Shown piece after piece: positions 12,595 through 17,021 of a stretch of 17,021 nt of DNA. The stretch is taken from positions 771 through 17,791 of the forward strand of contig MFRB01000037.1 in assembly GCA_001783255.1 (NCBI GenBank), written 5' to 3'. Position numbers and translations under genes: made by a program. The notes under the pieces were generated by a model. That model was not told the DNA's origin, made no database searches, and worked only from the letters and a program-made list of their open reading frames with translations. Within the stretch, counting starts at the first letter, position 1, and every line of letters begins with the position of its first letter. Origin of the DNA: Candidatus Magasanikbacteria bacterium RIFOXYD12_FULL_33_17. GTDB lineage: Bacteria; Patescibacteriota; Patescibacteriia; Magasanikbacterales; UBA922.

Positions 12595-13092
12595 ATGACT
12601 TTAGAAGTAGTCACAATCCCAAATGAAAACTTGAGAAAGAGATCACTAGAAGTAGATCTTGATTTTGTGCATGATGAAGAAAATCAAAAATTCTTTGAGG
12701 CTATGATAAAAACTATGTATGAAGATGATGGTATTGGTCTAGCTGCACCTCAAGTTGGCAAAAATATTCGTGTTTGTGTCATTGGCAAAGATGCTCTAAA
12801 ACAAGATAAAAACAATACCTTAGCAATAGAAGATTTAGTTTTGATAAATCCAACTTGGCAGAAAATTAACAAAAAAACTCAAGTGGATTTGGAAGGTTGT
12901 CTTTCTGTACCAAAAACTTATGGCAAAGTAAAACGTTACAAAAATGTTTATGTTGAAGCTTTGGATAGACATGGCGAAAAAATGGAATTTGAAGCCAACA
13001 ATTTCTTTGCTCGTGTTGTACAACATGAAGTAGACCATTTAAACGGTGTTTTGTTTATTGACAAAGCAAGTGGGATCTACGAAGTTGAATAG
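12595..13092 (+). CDS. def: Peptide deformylase
   Basis: Deformylase removes the formyl group from the initiator methionine of new proteins. All three signature motifs are intact: GIGLAAPQVG (46-55), EGCLSVP (100-106, metal ligand C102) and HEVDH (144-148, ligands H144 and H148 with catalytic E145). The 165 residues match the usual length, so the enzyme should be active. The ATG at 12595 follows the REP doublet directly, and no clear ribosome binding site is seen. It precedes fmt, the formylase acting at the other end of the same cycle, and follows the priA-like gene. The gap to fmt is 72 nt and holds a nested AT-rich inverted repeat. Confidence 0.97.
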   Translation: MTLEVVTIPNENLRKRSLEVDLDFVHDEENQKFFEAMIKTMYEDDGIGLAAPQVGKNIRVCVIGKDALKQDKNNTLAIEDLVLINPTWQKINKKTQVDLEGCLSVPKTYGKVKRYKNVYVEALDRHGEKMEFEANNFFARVVQHEVDHLNGVLFIDKASGIYEVE

Positions 13093-13100
13093 AAGAATTA

Positions 13101-13164
13101 AGTAATTTAGAAATTTTAAATTTTAAAACAATTTTTAATTTCTAAATTTCGAAATCAAATTACT
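13101..13164. repeat. Nested AT-rich inverted repeat between def and fmt
   Basis: AGTAATTT (13101-13108) pairs with AAATTACT (13157-13164), and TTTAGAAATT (13106-13115) with AATTTCTAAA (13137-13146). The outer arm ends exactly one base before the fmt ATG, so the start codon sits at the foot of the hairpin. It may be another degenerate intergenic palindrome or a translation control element. Confidence 0.6.
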
Positions 13165-14091
13165 ATGACTAAAATAAAAATTATCTTCTTCGGTACTCAC
13201 GAATTTGCCAAAACAATTCTACAAGGACTTATTGATAGTTCTCTTTTTGAAATCGAAAAAGTCATCACTCAACCAGATAAACCAGTTGGACGCAAACAAA
13301 TTTTGCAAAAATCCCCTGTGAAAATATTAGCTGAAGAAAACAATCTACCGGTTGAACAACCAGAAAGTTTAAAAAACTATGAACTATTGGCTAATGGCTC
13401 CGAACTATTTATAGTAGCTCAATATGGTCTGCTCATTCCAGAAAGTATTTTGAATATCCCAAAATTTGGAACAATAAATACTCACACTTCCCTACTACCA
13501 AAATATCGTGGCGCTTCCCCTATTCAATCAGCAATTTTCAATGGTGAAAAAGAAACAGGTGTCACCATCATGATAATGGACAAAGGTATGGACTCTGGGC
13601 CTATTTTGAGCCAAAAGGCAGTTGAGATACTACCAGATGAAACTTATATAGAGTTAGATGCCAAAATGGCGCAAATCGCTTCACAATTGCTTCTAGATAC
13701 TGTACCAAAGTATATTGCCGATGAAATAAAGCCACAAACTCAAAATGAAACTGAAATAACATTTTGTAAAAAATTAGATAGAGATGATGGCAAAATTGAT
13801 TGGAAAAAATCTACAACAGAAATTTACAATCAATATCGTGCTTTCACACCTTGGCCAGGTGTCTGGACTACTTGGAATAACAAACGTTTAAAATTTTTGG
13901 CAATAAAACCAACTGACAAAAAAATAGAAGCTGGTCAAGTATGTATAGAAAATGATATAATATATGCCGGCACAGCTGATAGTTCAATAATAATATCAAA
14001 ATTACAGTTGGAAGGAAAACCTGAAATGGATGCACAAGTATTTATAAATGGTTATGGTAAACAAATTGATAAAGTGGTTCTGTCATCCTGA
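13165..14091 (+). CDS. fmt: Methionyl-tRNA formyltransferase
   Basis: Fmt formylates Met-tRNA(fMet) using 10-formyl-tetrahydrofolate. The 308-residue protein has IIFFGTHEFA (6-15), the catalytic N105-x-H107 in INTHTSLLPKYRGASPIQ (104-121), and D139 in MIMDKGMDSG. The usual HGSLLP is HTSLLP here, a mild change beside the catalytic His. The C-terminal tRNA-binding domain is present, with the ITFCKKLDRDDGKIDW linker (about 198-213) and the AFTPWPGVWT motif. Length is close to the usual ~315. The TGA stop belongs to a dispersed TCATCCTGAG repeat that follows, so the last residues (VVLSS) are partly repeat-encoded. It ends the priA-def-fmt group. Confidence 0.96.
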   Translation: MTKIKIIFFGTHEFAKTILQGLIDSSLFEIEKVITQPDKPVGRKQILQKSPVKILAEENNLPVEQPESLKNYELLANGSELFIVAQYGLLIPESILNIPKFGTINTHTSLLPKYRGASPIQSAIFNGEKETGVTIMIMDKGMDSGPILSQKAVEILPDETYIELDAKMAQIASQLLLDTVPKYIADEIKPQTQNETEITFCKKLDRDDGKIDWKKSTTEIYNQYRAFTPWPGVWTTWNNKRLKFLAIKPTDKKIEAGQVCIENDIIYAGTADSSIIISKLQLEGKPEMDAQVFINGYGKQIDKVVLSS

Positions 14092-14117
14092 GCCGACGAA
14101 GTACGGCGTGAGGATCT
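14082..14117. repeat. Dispersed GTCATCCTGAG...AGGATCT repeat at the fmt stop
   Basis: The sequence has the form GTCATCCTGAG-(GAAG)-AGGATCT that recurs between genes in many bacterial genomes. Arms ATCCT (14085-14089)/AGGAT (14111-14115) and GCCG (14092-14095)/CGGC (14104-14107) give an interrupted hairpin. It supplies the fmt stop codon TGA (14089-14091). The remaining ~80 nt to the next gene are AT-rich with no visible signal. Confidence 0.7.
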
Positions 14118-14195
14118 TTCCTACATTTTGCTGTTTTTATTTAATAAAACGTAAATTGATTCTAAAAAACATCTTTACAATCATCTGACTAAAAA

Positions 14196-15623
14196 ATGAA
14201 CCTTTCAATAACAAAATTACCACAAAAAAAGTTAGAACAATTGTTACTAGCCTTTTTTTTGATTGTAAGAATAAGCTCATTTTTTATCTATAATTATAAC
14301 TTAGTTTTTATAAATAATATTATATCTTTTGTCTTAATATCAATCTTTGCTTATCTATCTTTTAAAAAACCAAATCTTGCCTGGATGTTACTCGTTACAG
14401 AATTATTATTGGATGGAGCTGGACACTTCTTTGAATTTTCCGGATTAATATTTAGAACTTGGTTACTTGGAATTTTTGCTTTTGCCTGGCTCTACAAAAA
14501 AATAAAAGAAAAAAAATTAGAAATAAATTTACCAAAAAATTTACTGATTTTACTTACTCTATCTATTATCTATATTATTTTTTCTACAATCTTAGGAATT
14601 TTCAATGGACACGGTATAAATCTTGTATTACAAGATACAATACTATATTTTTTCCTCTTCTTATTATTCCCTACTCTTGATTTTGATAATTTCAAAAAAG
14701 ACCATTTTTTTAGTCTCATAAAAACTTTTGTATTTGGGACACTCATTTTTTCATTAATAACTTTTTTTATATATTCTAGTAAAATTGGTTTTATCCATGA
14801 CAACTTTTATCGATGGTTTCGTGATATCGCTGGTGGAAAAGTTACAGATTTAGGAAATGATTTTTTTAGAATAGTATTATCAGAACAATTGTTTATAGTT
14901 CCTTTTATAATTATAATTGCTTCTTTTTTGATAAAAGACTTAAAAAATAAAAATCTTTGGTTTCTACAAGCTTCACTTCTTTTGATGCTTGCTATGAACA
15001 TGTCTCGCATTTACTTTTTGGCATTAGCTTTTGGCTTATTGTTTTTAGCCATAAAAAATAATTTGAAACAATGGTTCAAAACTTCAGCAATGCTTTTTGT
15101 ATTATTTTTGAGTATTTTTGTCTCACTCAATCTAGTTTCTAGTAAGTTTGATTCTGTTGGTTTGGAACTTTTGGGTTTGAAAGTACCTTCTATACAAAAC
15201 CCAAGTGATGATATTAGTGGAGCCATTCGACTCGCAATGTTACCAGATATAAAAGAAAAGATAGCCACACATCCCTATTTTGGCTCTGGTCTAGCTACAC
15301 AAGTAAGCTATGAAGATCCTGCTACAAAAAAAATAATTACTCGCACTCAGTTTGATTGGGGTTATTTTGAAATGTTAGCTGAACTAGGATTTGTAGGTAC
15401 TTTCATATTTTTACTTTTTATCATTATGGTACTTTATTATTTAGCAAAATTAGTTTATAAACAAAAAAGCCCCCTTCATTTAGGACTTTTTGCCGGAGCT
15501 ATTTCACTGTTTGTAATTAATCTTACAACCCCTGCTTTATTTCAAGGTTTTGGAATTTTATATTTTGTATTTGTAATAAAAATTATTTCTGAAAATCATC
15601 AAAATGATGTTTCTCTACAATAA
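14196..15623 (+). CDS. O-antigen ligase/polymerase-like membrane protein (Wzy_C type)
   Basis: The 475-residue protein has about ten membrane helices. It has the large extracytoplasmic loop typical of O-antigen ligases and polymerases (PF04932 type): SGAIRLAMLPDIKEKIATHPYFGSG (about 339-363) carries the conserved Arg and the 'hPxxGxG' motif, followed by QFDWGYFEMLAELGFVGTFIF (about 380-400). These proteins transfer or polymerise lipid-linked surface glycans at the outer face of the membrane. Its neighbours are a family 2 glycosyltransferase and a multi-spanning membrane protein, which fits a surface polysaccharide or glycoprotein glycan locus. Whether it is a ligase or a polymerase cannot be told. 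Its last 41 nt overlap the end of the convergent glycosyltransferase gene, and no terminator lies between them. Confidence 0.8.
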   Translation: MNLSITKLPQKKLEQLLLAFFLIVRISSFFIYNYNLVFINNIISFVLISIFAYLSFKKPNLAWMLLVTELLLDGAGHFFEFSGLIFRTWLLGIFAFAWLYKKIKEKKLEINLPKNLLILLTLSIIYIIFSTILGIFNGHGINLVLQDTILYFFLFLLFPTLDFDNFKKDHFFSLIKTFVFGTLIFSLITFFIYSSKIGFIHDNFYRWFRDIAGGKVTDLGNDFFRIVLSEQLFIVPFIIIIASFLIKDLKNKNLWFLQASLLLMLAMNMSRIYFLALAFGLLFLAIKNNLKQWFKTSAMLFVLFLSIFVSLNLVSSKFDSVGLELLGLKVPSIQNPSDDISGAIRLAMLPDIKEKIATHPYFGSGLATQVSYEDPATKKIITRTQFDWGYFEMLAELGFVGTFIFLLFIIMVLYYLAKLVYKQKSPLHLGLFAGAISLFVINLTTPALFQGFGILYFVFVIKIISENHQNDVSLQ

Positions 15624-16311
15624 TTTTTTTAGCCTTTTCATAATTTCTAACTTTCTCACTCCACCATGGCAAATTTTTCCATGGTTTTTTGTAAGCAAAT
15701 TTTGGTAACCAACCACTTATTATTCCTGTAGAAATGATTGTAAACAAATATTCATCAATCCACTCTCCTTTTTTACCAAGTTCTACCATATTTAACCACA
15801 AATCCCAATCTTGAAAACGTTTTAATTTTTCATCAAACAAAGGAAAATCCTCTCGACGAATAAGTGAACTAGTATGAATATAATTATTTTTTTGTAATTC
15901 TATTGGTGAAAATTTCTTAGCCAACATTTTTTTCTTACCCAAATTGAAACTAGAATAAACAAAACTAAGATCTTGTTTTTTATCCAATTTTTTTGCCATT
16001 TTCTCCAGCATGTCTGACTCAGCTTCTATATCTGCATCCCAAAATATTAAATAATCCCCTTTTGACAATTCAAAACCTTTGTTTCTAGCAACTGGCGCAC
16101 CTTTGTTCTCTTGACGGTAATAAATAATGTTTACGTTTGTATTTTTTTTCACATTCCAAATTCCACTTTCCACATTCCCCTCTACACTGCCATCATCCAC
16201 CACAATAATTTCTTTATTCTCATAATTTTGTTGTATAGCCGAAAGCAAAGACTTCTCAAAAATCTCGACACGATTATAAACTGGGATAATAATACTAATT
16301 AATTTTGGCAT
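15583..16311 (-). CDS. Family 2 glycosyltransferase (GT-A fold)
   Basis: GT2 enzymes transfer a sugar from a nucleotide donor to a lipid or glycan acceptor. The 242-residue protein has ISIIIPVYNR (5-14), IVVDDGS (36-42), the acceptor/nucleotide segment RQENKGAPVARNKG (66-79) and the metal-binding D92-A-D94 in IFWDADIE. DWDLWLNM at about 167-174 matches the catalytic ED/DWD region. An insertion GNVESGIWNV (45-54) after VDDGS is encoded by a GGAATGTGG-type tandem repeat and is not typical of the family. It is cytoplasmic with no clear membrane helix. The start ATG overlaps the end of the upstream membrane protein gene (TATGCCAAAATTAATTAG region), so translation is probably coupled. It converges on the O-antigen ligase-like gene with a 41-nt overlap. 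Confidence 0.88.
   Translation of the reverse strand: MPKLISIIIPVYNRVEIFEKSLLSAIQQNYENKEIIVVDDGSVEGNVESGIWNVKKNTNVNIIYYRQENKGAPVARNKGFELSKGDYLIFWDADIEAESDMLEKMAKKLDKKQDLSFVYSSFNLGKKKMLAKKFSPIELQKNNYIHTSSLIRREDFPLFDEKLKRFQDWDLWLNMVELGKKGEWIDEYLFTIISTGIISGWLPKFAYKKPWKNLPWWSEKVRNYEKAKKIIVEKHHFDDFQK
16150..16179. repeat. GGAATGTGG-type tandem repeat inside the glycosyltransferase gene
   Basis: On the coding strand, units GGGAATGTG, GAAAGT, GGAATTT and GGAATGTG follow one another. They encode GNVESGIWNV in frame (30 nt, 10 codons). Repeats of this kind normally lie between genes. Confidence 0.7.
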
Positions 16312-17021
16312 ATATTTTTTTGTATCTAACTACAATTGGAAAAATTAAATATAAAATAGCTACACTTACAAAAGCCTCTCTCAAAAAACCTAAATAAACA
16401 ATAAAAGCCACTAATCCAAGTATAAAAAAACGCCCAATATTCAAATATATTTCTCTTGATATCCAAGTTATAGGACCATTGGAAACTTTATCAAGCAAAA
16501 TATTTGATCTAAGAGGATTGAATAGTATAGTAATAAATTTAAACAACACAATCAAGACTACAGCCCAAAACAAATTGTTCACAAAATAAAAAGATATCAT
16601 CACTAGAGCAGAAAGAAAAGATAAGGGCCAAATAAATTCTATCCTTTTTTTGAATTTATCAGAAATTTTTGCAAGTTTAAAAGAAAAGACCACAGAAATC
16701 AAAGCTATAATTGATAATATTTTACCAAAATCAAATTCATCTTTAATAAAATTAAGTAAGAATAAAGCAATCAATAACTGCGAAACATTTTGTAGTCCGC
16801 CATCCAACATAGTAATAGTACGAGCACCCTTTATATGCACTAATATATCTTTTAATCTATATTTATAAGTAGCATTTTTGGCATAATATATAAAAAATAA
16901 ACCAATCAATAAAACTAAAATTGCCAAAATAGTGAAACCTAATAATCCAAATCTTACAAAGATATAACCCCCGAGCAAAGGAGCAACTATTCCTACCACG
17001 GTACCAATAGCCCAATAAACC
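16295..17021 (-). CDS. Multi-spanning membrane protein, MFS-like (5' end outside window)
   Basis: At least six membrane helices are visible. The frame has a GTG at 16999 but stays open to the window edge, reading VYWAIGTVVGIVAPLLGGYIF. That looks like the middle of a transporter helix, so the true start lies beyond 17021. A loop with K and R (YAKNATYKYRLKDILVHIKGART) resembles the central cytoplasmic loop of 12-helix major facilitator proteins, followed by helices 7-12. The substrate is unknown. The gene overlaps the glycosyltransferase start by 17 nt, so the two are probably one operon. Other polytopic families remain possible. Confidence 0.6.
   Translation of the reverse strand, partial: VYWAIGTVVGIVAPLLGGYIFVRFGLLGFTILAILVLLIGLFFIYYAKNATYKYRLKDILVHIKGARTITMLDGGLQNVSQLLIALFLLNFIKDEFDFGKILSIIALISVVFSFKLAKISDKFKKRIEFIWPLSFLSALVMISFYFVNNLFWAVVLIVLFKFITILFNPLRSNILLDKVSNGPITWISREIYLNIGRFFILGLVAFIVYLGFLREAFVSVAILYLIFPIVVRYKKIYAKIN

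Noticed and set aside
1..17021. tRNA genes, rRNA genes or a CRISPR array
   Set aside because: No cloverleaf with a GGTTCRANNCC arm, no rRNA motif and no regularly spaced repeats with unique spacers were seen.

Overview
This is an AT-rich window of about 17 kb. It carries compact housekeeping genes with few Shine-Dalgarno sequences, a shortened ATP synthase delta subunit, a primosomal PriA-like protein stripped of its ATPase motifs, and secreted proteins with 'NGKKR' repeats. Together these suggest a member of the Candidate Phyla Radiation (Patescibacteria, Parcubacteria/Falkowbacteria-like). That assignment is inferred from gene character only. The genetic code looks standard: TGA is used as a stop (fmt) and Trp is TGG.

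Layout. (1) 1-2516, minus strand: the front of an F-type ATP synthase operon, atpI-like/atpZ, atpB, atpE, atpF, atpH and the first codons of atpA, behind a consensus-like promoter at 2488-2516. (2) 2517-2757: no gene; a rod-like hairpin region and a strong, probably bidirectional terminator. (3) 2758-7779, minus strand: a repeat protein broken by an in-frame stop, then rsmI, a GxxExxY gene flanked by inverted repeats, metG, a GC-rich structured RNA candidate with its own terminator, cvpA and tatD. (4) 7842-8328, plus strand: a GC-rich island read as a chain of about 13 hairpins. It has a promoter and a terminator, and it overlaps a 69-residue glycine-zipper membrane peptide whose ribosome binding site lies inside a hairpin. 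(5) 8438-14091, plus strand: a secreted lysozyme-fold protein, a LigB-fold protein, priA-like, def and fmt. priA-def-fmt is a classic bacterial neighbourhood, and def and fmt act at opposite ends of the N-formylmethionine cycle. (6) 14196-17021: an O-antigen ligase/polymerase-like membrane protein (+) converging on a family 2 glycosyltransferase and a partial multi-spanning, MFS-like membrane protein (-), probably a surface-glycan locus.

Two things stand out. First, two GC-rich islands (4317-4485 and 7865-8328) in an otherwise AT-rich sequence behave like structured RNAs: their stems are nearly perfect, and the first has wobble pairs that fix its strand. I could not assign either to a known RNA family. 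Second, almost every intergenic gap carries a different short palindromic or tandem repeat. These repeats supply stop codons (priA, fmt), lie between genes at start codons (metG, fmt), sit inside an 8-bp direct repeat like a target-site duplication (cvpA-tatD), or lie in frame inside coding sequence (rsmI, the glycosyltransferase).
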